From positions 47,185 to 111,184 of the forward strand of contig NZ_QKYK01000019.1 of the NCBI RefSeq assembly GCF_003426815.1: DNA of 64,000 nt, given 5' to 3'. The first letter of the stretch is position 1. The number at the start of each line of letters is the position of its first letter. Both the position numbers and the translations under genes were made by a program. Source of the stretch: Desertimonas flava. GTDB taxonomy: Bacteria > Actinomycetota > Acidimicrobiia > Acidimicrobiales > Ilumatobacteraceae. The notes below the pieces were generated by a model. It did not search any database, was not told the origin of the DNA, and worked only from the letters and a program-made list of their open reading frames with translations. This document shows positions 18,044 through 26,952 of the stretch, piece by piece.

Positions 18044-19060
18044 ATGTCGCCTGAACCCTCCCTCTCGGCGCCCGTCGTCACCCTCCCCGTGAAGACCCCT
18101 GTCGCGGCCGACCTCGAGCCCTACCGCAAGCAGCTCACGGGCTACTGCTACCGCATGCTCGGCTCGGCCTCCGAGGCCGAGGACGCCGTCCAGGAGACGA
18201 TGATCAAGGCGTGGCGCAACCTCGACCGCTTCGAGGGTCGGGCTTCGCTGAAGTCGTGGCTGTACCGGATCGCCACCAACGTCTGCCTCGACATGGTGCA
18301 GGGCCCGCAGCGGCGGGCGCGCCCGATGGACCTCGGGCCGGCCTCGAGCGCCGACAGCAATCTCGGCGCGCCGGCCGGCGAGGCCACCTGGCTGCAACCG
18401 GTGCCCGACGGTCTCGTCCTGTCGGGCGAGGGTGATCCGGCCGAGGTCGCCGCCGAGCGCGAGACCATCAAGCTGGCGTTCGTCGCCACGCTGCAGCATC
18501 TCCCATCACGCCAGCGGGCGGTGTTGATCCTGCGCGAGGTGCTGCGGTGGCAGGCCACCGAGGTCGCCGAGCTGCTCGGTACCACCGTGGCGTCCGTGAA
18601 CAGCGCGCTGCAGCGGGCCCGCGCCACGCTCGAGTCGATCGACCCCGAGGCCTTGAGCTCGCGTCCGATCGGAGCCGACCATCAGGCGCTGCTCGACAAC
18701 TTCCTCGCCGCCTTCGAGGCCTACGACGTCTCGTCGATCGTGACCCTGCTCCGGGACGACGTCGAGTTCTCCATGCCTCCGTTCCAGCTGTGGCTCGAAC
18801 GGCCCGAGGAGGTCGCCAAGTTCCTCATGGGACAGGGCATCGAGTGCAAGGGCTCCAAGCTCCTCCCGGTCCAGGCGAACGGCCAGCCGGCGTTCGCGTG
18901 CTACCACCCGGCCAAGGACGGCGACGGCTACGCCCCGTGGTGCCTGCAGATCTTCGACATCGAAGGCGACAAGATCGTCGGTTGGCACAACTACCTCAGC
19001 CTCGACCACACGCTCTTCCCCCTCTTCGGCCTCCCCGAGAGGTTGCCCGCCGACGCCTGA
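18044..19060 (+). CDS. ECF sigma factor with C-terminal SnoaL-like domain (SigG-like)
   Basis: About 338 residues. Region sigma-2 is at about 15-95 (YCYRMLGSASEAEDAVQETMIKAWRNLDRFEG, of which LGSASEAEDAVQETM is the core). Sigma-4 is at about 150-205, with an HTH of the form EVAELLGTTVASVNSALQRAR. Residues about 215-335 are a SnoaL/NTF2-like domain. This matches the sigma-70 group found in mycobacterial SigG and TIGR02960-type proteins. In those proteins the extra domain, and not a separate anti-sigma factor, is thought to control activity. No anti-sigma gene is adjacent, consistent with that. The start is ATG 18044 (upstream TTG 18020 possible). A copy of a 52-bp repeat begins right after the stop. 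Confidence 0.93.
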   Translation: MSPEPSLSAPVVTLPVKTPVAADLEPYRKQLTGYCYRMLGSASEAEDAVQETMIKAWRNLDRFEGRASLKSWLYRIATNVCLDMVQGPQRRARPMDLGPASSADSNLGAPAGEATWLQPVPDGLVLSGEGDPAEVAAERETIKLAFVATLQHLPSRQRAVLILREVLRWQATEVAELLGTTVASVNSALQRARATLESIDPEALSSRPIGADHQALLDNFLAAFEAYDVSSIVTLLRDDVEFSMPPFQLWLERPEEVAKFLMGQGIECKGSKLLPVQANGQPAFACYHPAKDGDGYAPWCLQIFDIEGDKIVGWHNYLSLDHTLFPLFGLPERLPADA

Positions 19061-19063
19061 GTC

Positions 19064-19115
19064 GTTTCGTCCTCGGCGAGCACCGTCGCTGCGCTCCTCG
19101 CTCGCCTGCGGCGAG
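19064..19115 (+). repeat. 52-bp dispersed repeat, copy 2
   Basis: It begins 3 bases after the sigma-factor stop (GTTTCGTCCTCGGCGAGCAC...) and ends in CTCGCCTGCGGCGAG, which folds as a short hairpin. It is nearly identical to 5963-6014 in the same orientation relative to its upstream gene. Confidence 0.8.
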
Positions 19116-19123
19116 TCCGTGGC

Positions 19124-19927
19124 CTACAGAGTGCAGCGGGGGTCGTTGGGCAGGGTGGCGTCGGCGACGATGATCTCGCCGTCGAGGAGGTAGCCGCCGG
19201 TCGCCGTGTCAGTCTCGCCGTCGTTGGGGAGCTCCACGCAGTCCCCGTCGACCGGATCGCCGGCCAGCGGCCACGGGCGGTCGACCTCGCCGGACCAGTA
19301 GCCGCCCATACGCACGATCCACTCGTCGGGGACGTACGGGGAGAACTTCGACAGCTCGCTCGCGAAGTTGTCCTCGAGCTCGAACAGCGCCGCGCGCAGT
19401 TCGTTGTACGCGCGGCGGTTCGCCTGCTCCTCAGCGGTGAGCCCATCGCTGTAGTTCGGCGCGTACACCGAGTGTTCGACGCGTTCGCCGTCGATGTCCA
19501 AGACGAGATCGCTCGACGGCGAGTCGGTGATCAAGGGGTCGCCGAAGTCGAGATCGTCGTCGAGCAGGCCGAGGTCCTCGATCTGTTCGATGAGGTCGTC
19601 GACGGCGTCGTCGGAGAGCGTCGCCCATTCGTAGGCGCCGGGCGGCGCCGGCGGCGCCATCCGAGGAACACCGCGCGGCGACGCGGCGGCGAAGCCCTCC
19701 GGCACGTACCAGTCGCCCATGTCGGCGCGGCGATAGACACGACCGTCCTCGTACACGACGACGGTCCCGCGATCGAGGTTGACCAGTTGACCCGCCGGCT
19801 CGCGATGGCCGGCCACCTCGGAGATCACCACCGCAGCGGTCGCACCTGGCGCCGCCGAGGCGACACCTGCGGCGGAACCGGTGCCGGCGGCGGCGAGGGC
19901 GGTCAACGTGAGGGCACGGCGAAGCAT
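19124..19927 (-). CDS. secreted hypothetical protein
   Basis: A 267-residue protein with an Ala-rich signal peptide (residues 1-26, cleavage near ASA-AP). The mature part starts with a beta-rich segment (ATAAVVISEVAGH ... GQLVNLDRGTVVVYEDGRVYRR). An acidic stretch (DDAVDDLIEQIEDLGLLDDDLDF) and a small C-terminal domain with two cysteines (near residues 238 and 265) follow. I do not recognise the family. It resembles export-stage proteins that report a 'property per input' format, but no catalytic motif is visible. It is convergent with the sigma-factor gene and divergent from the small gene at 20060. Confidence 0.8.
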   Translation of the reverse strand: MLRRALTLTALAAAGTGSAAGVASAAPGATAAVVISEVAGHREPAGQLVNLDRGTVVVYEDGRVYRRADMGDWYVPEGFAAASPRGVPRMAPPAPPGAYEWATLSDDAVDDLIEQIEDLGLLDDDLDFGDPLITDSPSSDLVLDIDGERVEHSVYAPNYSDGLTAEEQANRRAYNELRAALFELEDNFASELSKFSPYVPDEWIVRMGGYWSGEVDRPWPLAGDPVDGDCVELPNDGETDTATGGYLLDGEIIVADATLPNDPRCTL

Positions 19928-20059
19928 GCCGTCTTCGACGCCAGCCGGGACCTCCCGGTTCCAGGCGGGGTCAGGTTTCCTGGCCGGTGAGGGTCCCGTC
20001 GTCCGCGGCCATCCCGGAAAAGTCGTGACCCATGCCAGATAGGCTGCAGGCGATCCGCA

Positions 20060-20473
20060 GTGGACCCCACCGTCGCACCCCTTCCCTCACGACAGGCGAG
20101 GGGACCGGTCCGACTGGTCGGAGTGCTCATCGGCCGTCTGATGATCGCTGCGCTGGCCGCTCTCGGTCTCGTCGTTCCCGCCGCGTCGGCCCACGCCAAC
20201 ATCGGCACGGTCGTCGCCGTGGCGACGACCGCTGATGACGCCCATCACGCCGGCTCGGTCGACGCGACGGCCGTGTCGGTCGCCAGCCGCACCGCCAGGC
20301 AGCGCCGGTCGCCGCGCCTGCTCGACGTGCTCGGCCGACTCGTGCGGACGATCAGCAGTCTCGCCGTCACGTCATGGACGATGCCCGCCCGCATCGTCGG
20401 GGGCGTGCCGCCCGGGCGGGCGCCACCGGTGTTCGCAGTGCCCGTCCCCGGCCCCATGACCATCGCCGCCTGA
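20060..20473 (+). CDS. small secreted hypothetical protein
   Basis: 137 residues from GTG 20060. A signal-like segment (RLVGVLIGRLMIAALAALGLVV) ends near ASAHA, leaving a small basic, Pro-rich mature part. No family is recognised and no ribosome binding site is convincing, so the call rests on the signal-peptide pattern and codon bias. It lies between a divergent secreted-protein gene and the TerC gene. It may instead be part of a long leader of the TerC gene. Confidence 0.4.
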   Translation: MDPTVAPLPSRQARGPVRLVGVLIGRLMIAALAALGLVVPAASAHANIGTVVAVATTADDAHHAGSVDATAVSVASRTARQRRSPRLLDVLGRLVRTISSLAVTSWTMPARIVGGVPPGRAPPVFAVPVPGPMTIAA

Positions 20474-20568
20474 CGCCCGACTCCGGCCCGGGCCCATTCA
20501 CCGCGGCTGGCGCCCTTGCTCGTTCCTCGCGGCGATCGCCGCTGACCCCTTCTCTCCAGGAGTTCCTG

Positions 20569-21672
20569 TTGCCCCTTGCTACCTTGACCGGCCCGCTGCT
20601 CGCCCAGCTGCCCGTCAGCCGTTCGCCTCTGACGGGCTGGCGCCCGTCGCGGGCCGTCGCCGCCGGAGGATCCAGCGACGACAACTTCGTCAGCTTCGAC
20701 GTCCCCGCGTGGGTGTGGCTCACCCTGGTCGGCGCGATCGTGGTCATGCTCGTCGTCGACCTCCTGCTCGTTCACCGGACGGCGCACGTGATCACGATCA
20801 GAGAGGCGTCGATCGAGTCGGCCATCTGGATCTCGATCGGCCTGCTCTTCGGCGTGGTGATGCTGGTCTGGCAGGGCGGCGCGGCGGCCGGCGAGTACTA
20901 CTCCGGCTTCCTCATCGAAAAAAGCCTCTCCGTCGACAACGTGTTCGTCTGGGCGGTGATCTTCTCGTTCTTCTCCGTGCCTCGCCAGTACCAGTTCCGG
21001 GTGCTCTTCTGGGGCATCTTCGGAGCTCTCGTCCTGCGGGCGATCTTCATCTTCGCCGGGGTCGAGCTGATCGAGCGGTTCGACTGGATCCTGTACGTCT
21101 TCGGTGCCTTCCTGCTCTACACGGCGTTCAAGATCGCCCGGCACGACGAGAACAAGCAGGTCGACTACAACAGCAACGTGGCCATGCGCCTGGTTCGCCG
21201 GTTCATCCCGACGACCGACCAGTACGACGGCCAGAAGCTCTTCACCAAGCAGGAGCGCACGAGAGACGGCGTCACCAAGATGGTGCGGGTCGCCACGCCG
21301 CTGTTCGCCGTGCTGGTGCTGATCGAGGCGACCGACGTCGTCTTCGCCGTCGACTCGGTGCCCGCCGTGCTGGCCGTCAGCCGCGAACCGTTCCTCGTGT
21401 TCGCGTCCAATGCCTTCGCCATCTTGGGGCTGCGGTCGCTGTACTTCCTGCTCGGTGGGATGCAGGGCAAGTTCCGCTATCTCAACGTCGGCCTCGGCGT
21501 GATCCTCGCCTTCGTCGGCATCAAGATGCTGCTCATCGGCGAGCCGTTCGAGATCCACATGCCGACGCCGGTGTCGCTCGGCGTCATCGGTGTCGTCCTC
21601 GCCGTCGCCGTGACGGCGTCGATCCTCGCCGACAAGCGCGACACCGAGGCTGGAGTGGCCCCGAAGCACTGA
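20569..21672 (+). CDS. TerC-family integral membrane protein
   Basis: About 367 residues with around nine hydrophobic segments. The two signature acidic motifs of TerC/Alx proteins are clear: EKSLSVDNVFVWAVIFSFF, and IEATDVVFAVDSVPAVLAV. These acidic membrane residues are thought to bind Mn2+, and characterised members export manganese. I chose TTG 20569 because AGGAG sits 6 bases upstream. In-frame reading continues further up but is Arg-rich and not membrane-like. I looked upstream for a yybP-ykoY Mn riboswitch and could not see one. A palindromic element starts 4 bases after the stop. Confidence 0.93.
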   Translation: MPLATLTGPLLAQLPVSRSPLTGWRPSRAVAAGGSSDDNFVSFDVPAWVWLTLVGAIVVMLVVDLLLVHRTAHVITIREASIESAIWISIGLLFGVVMLVWQGGAAAGEYYSGFLIEKSLSVDNVFVWAVIFSFFSVPRQYQFRVLFWGIFGALVLRAIFIFAGVELIERFDWILYVFGAFLLYTAFKIARHDENKQVDYNSNVAMRLVRRFIPTTDQYDGQKLFTKQERTRDGVTKMVRVATPLFAVLVLIEATDVVFAVDSVPAVLAVSREPFLVFASNAFAILGLRSLYFLLGGMQGKFRYLNVGLGVILAFVGIKMLLIGEPFEIHMPTPVSLGVIGVVLAVAVTASILADKRDTEAGVAPKH

Positions 21673-21676
21673 CGTG

Positions 21677-21713
21677 GAGGTAACAGATGGTGCCTGGCAC
21701 CATCTGTTACCTC
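21677..21713. repeat. 37-bp perfect palindrome with GTGCC-T-GGCAC core (copy 2)
   Basis: Left arm GAGGTAACAGATGGTGCC, central T, exact complementary right arm. It starts 4 bases after the TerC stop and ends 19 bases before the helicase start, both genes on the plus strand. Confidence 0.92.
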
Positions 21714-21732
21714 GGCCCGCCATGATGGCGGG

Positions 21733-24255
21733 GTGAGTCTCTTCGACCGTCTGCCGCCCGCCGGCTCCGATCCCGTCGACATGGTCGACGCCTTCGGCGC
21801 CTGGGCGGCGGACGGTGGACGGCCGCTCTACCCGCATCAGGAGGAAGCGGCCCTGGCGCTGGCCGCCGGCGATCACGTCGTGCTCGCCACGCCGACCGGC
21901 TCGGGCAAGAGCCTCGTGGCCACCGTGGGCGTCGCCCTCGCCCTTAACCGGGGCGAGCGAGCCGTGTGGACGGCACCGATCAAGGCCCTCGTCGCTGAGA
22001 AGTTCTTCGAACTGGTCCACCTGCTCGGCGCCGAGCGGGTGGGCCTGGCCACGGGCGACGCCGCCATCAACACGTCGGCGCCGGTGCTCGTCTGCACGGC
22101 CGAGGTCCTCGCCAACCAGGCGCTGGCCGAAGGCCCGGCGAGCGACGTCGGCTACGCCTGCCTCGACGAGTTCCACTACTACGACGACCGCGACCGGGGC
22201 TGGGCGTGGCAGGTCCCGCTACTGGAGCTGCACCGGTGTCAGTTCTTGCTCGCCTCGGCGACGCTGGGCGACGTCACCCCGATCACCGACGATCTCGAAC
22301 GGCGATCGGCCCGCCCGGTGGCGATGGTGACGTCGGTGCACCGGCCGACGCCGCTGTACCACCAGTGGCGGATGACGCCCGTCGCCGAGTCGGTGTCCGA
22401 GGCCGTCCGCGACGGGCTCAGCCCCGTGTACGTGGTGCACGGCACGCAGGCGGCGGCGATCGAGCGGGCCCAGGCGCTCGTGAGCCTGCCGCTCACCACC
22501 CGCGAGCAGCGCGAAGCCATCGCCGCCGCCCTCAAGGGCACCCGGCTCACGCACGGCTTCGGCAAGACGCTCGGCCGGCTCCTCGCCAACGGCGTCGGCG
22601 TGCATCACGCCGGCATGCTGCCGCGCTACCGGCGTCTCGTCGAGCGGCTCGCCGGCGACGGACTGCTGGCGGCGATCTGCGGCACCGACACGCTCGGCGT
22701 CGGCGTGAACATCCCGATCCGCACCGTGCTGATGACGGCGCTCACCAAGTTCGACGGGTCGCGTGTGCGTGTCTTCACTGCCCGCGAGTTCCACCAGCTG
22801 GCCGGCCGCGCCGGCCGCCCGGGCTTCGATCCCGACGGCCACGTGTGGGCTCAAGCGCCCGACCACGTGATCGACAACGCCCGGGCCCTCGCCAAGGCGG
22901 GAGACGATCCCAAGGCCCGGCGCAAGGCGGTGAAGGCCAAGCCGCCCGAGCGTTTCGTGCACTACGACGAGACGACGTTCTCCCGGCTGGTCGACGCCGC
23001 GCCGGAGACGCTGCGGTCGCGGTTCAAGGTGACGGCCGACCTCGTGGCCACCGTCCTGGCCCGACCCGACGGACCCGCCGCCCTGAAGGAGTTGCTGGCA
23101 ACGAACCACGAAGCGCCCGATCGCCGGCGGACGCACCGGCGCCGGGCGATCGCCGTCTACCGGAGCCTCGAGGCGGCCGGCGTGGCCGAGCGGCTCCGCG
23201 ATGCCGAGGGTCGGTGCGCCGGCGTACGCATCGGCTCGCTCGACGACGGCGCGCCGTTCACGAGCGTGTCGAGGGTCCGGCTGTCGTCTCCGCTCGCCGC
23301 CTTCGCCATCGAGGTGGTCGCCACACTCGATCGCGACGACGCCGCCTACGACGTCGACGTGCTGAGCGTGGTCGAGGCCGTGCTCGAGGACCCCCGTCAG
23401 GTGCTGATGGCACAGGAGGACGCGGCGCGGGCTGCGGCGATCGCCCGCATGAAAGCCGACGGTGTGGAGTACGAGGAGCGCATGGAGCGGCTCGAGGGCA
23501 TCACGTGGCCCAAGCCGCTTGCCGAGCTGCTGGCGTCGTGCCACACCACCTACCGCACGAACCACCCGTGGATCGATGCGTGGCCGGCACCGAAGTCGGT
23601 GGTGCGCGACATGCTCGAGAGCGGCGACACGTTCTCGACGTTCGTGCGCCGCTACCGGCTGGAACGGAGTGAAGGGCTCGTCCTGCGCTATCTCGCTGAT
23701 GTGTGGCGGACGCTGTCGGACACGCTGCCGGCGGCGGCCATGACGCCGACGCTCGACGACGTCGTGGAGTGGCTCGGGGCGATGATCCGGGCGACCGACG
23801 CGACATTGCTCGACGAATGGGAGCTGCTGTCGACCGGAGCGGTGACCGAGCGGGCAGAGACGGACGCGCCGACGTTGGCGCCCGCCGGCCCGCCGGCGGC
23901 GTGGCGGACGGCCGTGCGGACGGCCGCCTTCGGCTGGGTCGAGCTGCTGGCCGCTCACAATCACGAGGCGCTCGCCGCCCGCACCGGCTGGACCGTCGAG
24001 CGCATCGACGAGGCGATGACGCCGTACTGGTCGCAGTACGACACGCTGCTCATCGATGGCGACGCTCGGTCCTCGGCGTACTTCGACCTCGCCGACGAAC
24101 CGGCCGCCGACGGGCCCGGCCGCTGGCTCGTCACGCAGCGCCTCGCCGATCCCGATGGCGACGGCGAGTGGCGCCTGGTCGCGTCGGTCGATCTCGCCGC
24201 GGCGCTCGAGGAAGGGGCACCCGCGCTGCAGCTGGATTCACTCGGTCCGTTCTGA
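21733..24255 (+). CDS. Ski2-like DEAD/DEAH-box helicase with DUF3516-type C-terminus
   Basis: An 840-residue superfamily 2 helicase. Motif I is ATPTGSGKS (52-60), motif II DEFH (144-147), motif III SAT. Motif V region reads GTDTLGVGVNIPIRTV and motif VI QLAGRAGRPGF. Residues from about 430 to the end form the long C-terminal region seen in actinobacterial DUF3516 helicases. It probably unwinds RNA or structured nucleic acid, as Ski2/Mtr4 relatives do; no substrate is known for the bacterial group. It starts at GTG 21733. A 49-bp palindrome begins 3 bases past its stop. Confidence 0.94.
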   Translation: MSLFDRLPPAGSDPVDMVDAFGAWAADGGRPLYPHQEEAALALAAGDHVVLATPTGSGKSLVATVGVALALNRGERAVWTAPIKALVAEKFFELVHLLGAERVGLATGDAAINTSAPVLVCTAEVLANQALAEGPASDVGYACLDEFHYYDDRDRGWAWQVPLLELHRCQFLLASATLGDVTPITDDLERRSARPVAMVTSVHRPTPLYHQWRMTPVAESVSEAVRDGLSPVYVVHGTQAAAIERAQALVSLPLTTREQREAIAAALKGTRLTHGFGKTLGRLLANGVGVHHAGMLPRYRRLVERLAGDGLLAAICGTDTLGVGVNIPIRTVLMTALTKFDGSRVRVFTAREFHQLAGRAGRPGFDPDGHVWAQAPDHVIDNARALAKAGDDPKARRKAVKAKPPERFVHYDETTFSRLVDAAPETLRSRFKVTADLVATVLARPDGPAALKELLATNHEAPDRRRTHRRRAIAVYRSLEAAGVAERLRDAEGRCAGVRIGSLDDGAPFTSVSRVRLSSPLAAFAIEVVATLDRDDAAYDVDVLSVVEAVLEDPRQVLMAQEDAARAAAIARMKADGVEYEERMERLEGITWPKPLAELLASCHTTYRTNHPWIDAWPAPKSVVRDMLESGDTFSTFVRRYRLERSEGLVLRYLADVWRTLSDTLPAAAMTPTLDDVVEWLGAMIRATDATLLDEWELLSTGAVTERAETDAPTLAPAGPPAAWRTAVRTAAFGWVELLAAHNHEALAARTGWTVERIDEAMTPYWSQYDTLLIDGDARSSAYFDLADEPAADGPGRWLVTQRLADPDGDGEWRLVASVDLAAALEEGAPALQLDSLGPF

Positions 24256-24257
24256 CG

Positions 24258-24306
24258 GGCGCGATGAGCGATGGGGCCGCCTGGCGGCCCCATCGCTCAT
24301 CGCGCC
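24258..24306. terminator. 49-bp perfect palindrome, bidirectional terminator candidate
   Basis: A 24-bp arm on each side of a single T, centre GCCGCC-T-GGCGGC. It fills the 57-bp gap between the convergent helicase and thiamine-type ATPase genes. Perfect symmetry means either strand gives the same hairpin, so it can serve both genes. It shares the single-base centre with the GTGCC-N-GGCAC family. Confidence 0.85.
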
Positions 24307-24312
24307 GCAGGA

Positions 24313-25056
24313 TCAGCCGACGGAGGACGCGGCGAGGTCGGCGAGGATGGCGGCCCGGGCGCCGACGAAGTCGCCGGCGAGTTCGATGCCTTCGGGACGC
24401 GGGCGGGGGAGGAGCACGTCGTGGACGGCGGTGACCCGTGACGGGCGGGGCGACATCACGACCACGCGGTCGGCGAGCAGGAGCGCCTCTTCGATGTCGT
24501 GGGTGACGAGGATCGTCGTGCGGGGCTGGTCGACGTGCAGCTGCTCCAGCCACCGCTGCAGCTCGCGGCGAGTGAGCGCATCGAGCGAGCCGAGTGGCTC
24601 GTCGAACAGCACGACCGGCGCAGGCGACAGATGGGTGCGCAAGACCGCGACACGCTGCCGCATCCCGCCCGACAGTTGGGCCGGCCACGCTCTGGTGAAC
24701 CCGCCGAGCCCGAAGCGATCGAGCAGGTCCGAGGCCCGCCGCCGGCTCGCGGCGCGGTCGACGCCGGCCGCGTCGGCGGCGAGGGTGGTGTTCGACAGCA
24801 CCCGCCGCCACGGCAGGAGCAGGTCCCGCTGCGGCTGGTAGGCGGTCAGCCCGGGCTGCGGCGCGGAGTCTCCGAGACGCACGTCGCCGGCGCTCGGGGC
24901 GACGAGGCCGGCGGCGACGCGCAGCAGCGTGGTCTTGCCGGCGCCGCTCGGCCCGACGACAGCGACGAACTCGCCGGAGGCCACGTCCAGGTCGAGGCCG
25001 CCGAGCACGTCGACGCCGCCGAACGACACGCAGACGCCTTCGAACCGGACACGCAT
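24313..25056 (-). CDS. ABC transporter ATPase, ThiZ/SsuB type
   Basis: A 247-residue ATPase with Walker A GPSGAGKTT (35-43), signature LSGGM near residue 134, Walker B VVLFDEP and the THD H-loop. The tight similarity to SsuB/TauB/ThiZ, the lack of a TOBE domain and its neighbours make it the energy subunit of the transporter encoded at 25145-27242. It is the last gene of that set. It is separated from the binding-protein gene by 88 bases that hold palindrome copy 3, so its expression may differ from the upstream genes. Substrate by context: thiamine or its pyrimidine precursor. Confidence 0.93.
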   Translation of the reverse strand: MRVRFEGVCVSFGGVDVLGGLDLDVASGEFVAVVGPSGAGKTTLLRVAAGLVAPSAGDVRLGDSAPQPGLTAYQPQRDLLLPWRRVLSNTTLAADAAGVDRAASRRRASDLLDRFGLGGFTRAWPAQLSGGMRQRVAVLRTHLSPAPVVLFDEPLGSLDALTRRELQRWLEQLHVDQPRTTILVTHDIEEALLLADRVVVMSPRPSRVTAVHDVLLPRPRPEGIELAGDFVGARAAILADLAASSVG

Positions 25057-25090
25057 GCCGGAGTCGCTCAGCAGTCGGCCGAAGGAGGAC

Positions 25091-25123
25091 CGTTACGGTT
25101 GGTGCCTGGCACCAACCGTAACG
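25091..25123. repeat. 33-bp perfect palindrome with GTGCC-T-GGCAC core (copy 3)
   Basis: Left arm CGTTACGGTTGGTGCC, central T, exact complementary right arm. It sits inside the thiamine-type operon, 21 bases after the binding-protein stop and 34 bases before the ATPase start. Confidence 0.92.
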
Positions 25124-25144
25124 CTCTAGGGGGCACGGGCGACG

Positions 25145-26134
25145 TCATCCCAGGAGGTCGTTGGTGTAGGCGGCGGTCACGTCGACCTCGTCCTCGAGCA
25201 AGCCGGCGTCGGTGGCGAACGCGGCGAACTCGGCCCACACCTCATGGTCCTGGTTGCCCCAGGGAACGTCGCCGTCGGTGAACCGACTGGCGTAGTACTC
25301 GGCGGCGGCGTGGACGAGGGCGGCGTCGACCTCGGGCGCGGCGGCGAGCAGGTCGTCGGCGGCCGCGGCCGGATCCTCCGCCGCTGCAGCGTATCCCAGG
25401 CGCGAGGTGTCGAGGAACGCGGCGAGCAGTTCCGGCTCATCGGCGATCGTCGCTTCCGACGCGGCGAACAGCGGCGTGTACCAGTCGGGGATGCAGTCGA
25501 TGTGATCGGCCAAACGCAGCTCGACGATCTCGCGGTCTTCGATCACGCTGGCGCGCAAGCCGTCCCACCCGCTGAACACCCACGCCACGTCGAACGCCCC
25601 CTGGTCCATGCCGGCGAGGTAGTCGACGTCGCCGATCTCGACGAACTGCACCTCGTCAGGGTCGCCGCCGTCGCACTCGACGAGGCGACTGATCAGCTCC
25701 ACCTCGAGCGGACCGCCGTAGCCGCCGTAGCGCTTGCCCTCGAGATCGCGAGGGCGCTCGATTCCGCTCTCGGCGAGGGCGATCAGGGATGAGTCGTTGT
25801 GCGGCAGGATCGTCGCGATCGAGACGATCGGGATGCCGGCGGCGCGCGCCGGCAGGAGGCCTTCGGCCACCGTGATGCCGACGTCGATCTGGCCCGAGGC
25901 CAGCGCCGTGGCGACCCCGTCGGCGCCGGGCTCGACGATCGTCACGTCGAGGCCGGCCTCGTCGTACCAGCCGCGCTGTTCGGCGACGTAGATCCCGAGG
26001 TGATGGGCGTTCGGGGACCAGTTGAGCATGACCGTGAGGTCGGAGGCTTCCGGGGTCGTCGCTCCGACCGGCGTCGATGCGGTGACCGTGGACATGGCCA
26101 CGAGGGAAGCGGCGAGAAGGGGGGAACGGTTCAT
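25145..26134 (-). CDS. thiamine-precursor-type ABC substrate-binding protein (NMT1/THI5-like)
   Basis: A 329-residue secreted protein with a signal peptide (about residues 1-26) and an NMT1/THI5 fold. The diagnostic opening is NWSPNAHHLGIYVAEQRGW, matching ThiY-type proteins that bind formylaminopyrimidine or HMP. GYGGPLEVELISRLVECDGGD-like lobe features follow. There is no lipobox Cys, so anchoring is unclear. It overlaps the permease gene upstream by 4 bases (ATGA). With the TPP riboswitch at 27337 this strongly suggests a pyrimidine precursor or thiamine as ligand. Confidence 0.92.
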   Translation of the reverse strand: MNRSPLLAASLVAMSTVTASTPVGATTPEASDLTVMLNWSPNAHHLGIYVAEQRGWYDEAGLDVTIVEPGADGVATALASGQIDVGITVAEGLLPARAAGIPIVSIATILPHNDSSLIALAESGIERPRDLEGKRYGGYGGPLEVELISRLVECDGGDPDEVQFVEIGDVDYLAGMDQGAFDVAWVFSGWDGLRASVIEDREIVELRLADHIDCIPDWYTPLFAASEATIADEPELLAAFLDTSRLGYAAAAEDPAAAADDLLAAAPEVDAALVHAAAEYYASRFTDGDVPWGNQDHEVWAEFAAFATDAGLLEDEVDVTAAYTNDLLG

Positions 26135-26952
26135 CGGTGGTCCTTGTCAGGAGTCTGGGTCGTGGTGGTGGTCGTGGTGGTGGTGGGACGGTCGGCGGCG
26201 CGGAGCCACGGGGTGGCGAGGCGGCCGATGGTCGAGACGGTGGAGTAGAGGACGATGCTCGTGACGGCGATGACGACGATCGCCACCAGCACGCGGTCCA
26301 TGCGATAGCTGGCGCGGACGCGGTTGAAGTACACGCCCAGCCCTCGTTCGGCGCCCATCCACTCGGCGACGATGGCGCCGAACATGGCGTAGGCAGCGGC
26401 GATGCGGACGCCGGAGAAGAACGGCCCGGCGGCGTGGGGGATGCGGATCCACCACAGCGTGTGCCAGCGCGACGCACCCATCGTCGCGACGAGGCCGACG
26501 AGATCGTCGTCGGCACTCGCCAGCCCGTCGATCGCCGCCACCGCCACGGGGAAGAACACGACGAGGGCCACGACGATGAGGCGGGGCAGGGTGCCGAAGC
26601 CGAGGAACGACACGAGGATCGGGGCGAGCACCACCGACGGCACGCTCTGCGAGGCCACGAGCAGGGGCTGCATCGACCGGCGCAACCAGGGCACGGCGGA
26701 GAGGGTGGCGGCGACGAGGACGCCGGTGCCCACGCCGATGGCGAGGCCACTGCCGGCGATCTGCGTGGTGGCGGCGAGGTGTCCGGGCAGCACACCCTTG
26801 ACCTCGCCGAACGCGCCGGCCACGTCGGTGGGCGGCGGCAGCGTGTAGGTGGGCACGTCGAAGAGGCGCACGCCGACCTCCCACACGGCGAGCAGCAGCG
26901 CGACTCCGGCCACCGGCGGTCCGGCCCGCCGGGCGATGGCCGCGGCCGTCAC
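26131..26952 (-). CDS. ABC transporter permease, ThiX/SsuC type
   Basis: A 273-residue permease with about six hydrophobic segments and a BPD-type EAA loop (DLVGLVATMGASRWHTLWWIRIP). The segment LLVASQSVPSVVLAPIL is typical of SsuC/ThiX. The C-terminus carries nine consecutive threonines and a polar tail, coded by near-perfect ACC repeats. This lies on the cytoplasmic side and is not part of the fold. It overlaps by 4 bases with both the binding-protein gene downstream and the thiamine-binding gene upstream. Confidence 0.93.
   Translation of the reverse strand: MTAAAIARRAGPPVAGVALLLAVWEVGVRLFDVPTYTLPPPTDVAGAFGEVKGVLPGHLAATTQIAGSGLAIGVGTGVLVAATLSAVPWLRRSMQPLLVASQSVPSVVLAPILVSFLGFGTLPRLIVVALVVFFPVAVAAIDGLASADDDLVGLVATMGASRWHTLWWIRIPHAAGPFFSGVRIAAAYAMFGAIVAEWMGAERGLGVYFNRVRASYRMDRVLVAIVVIAVTSIVLYSTVSTIGRLATPWLRAADRPTTTTTTTTTQTPDKDHR

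Noticed and set aside
20474..20568. Possible yybP-ykoY manganese riboswitch before TerC
   Set aside because: The conserved boxes could not be found in the 95 bases upstream of the TTG start.
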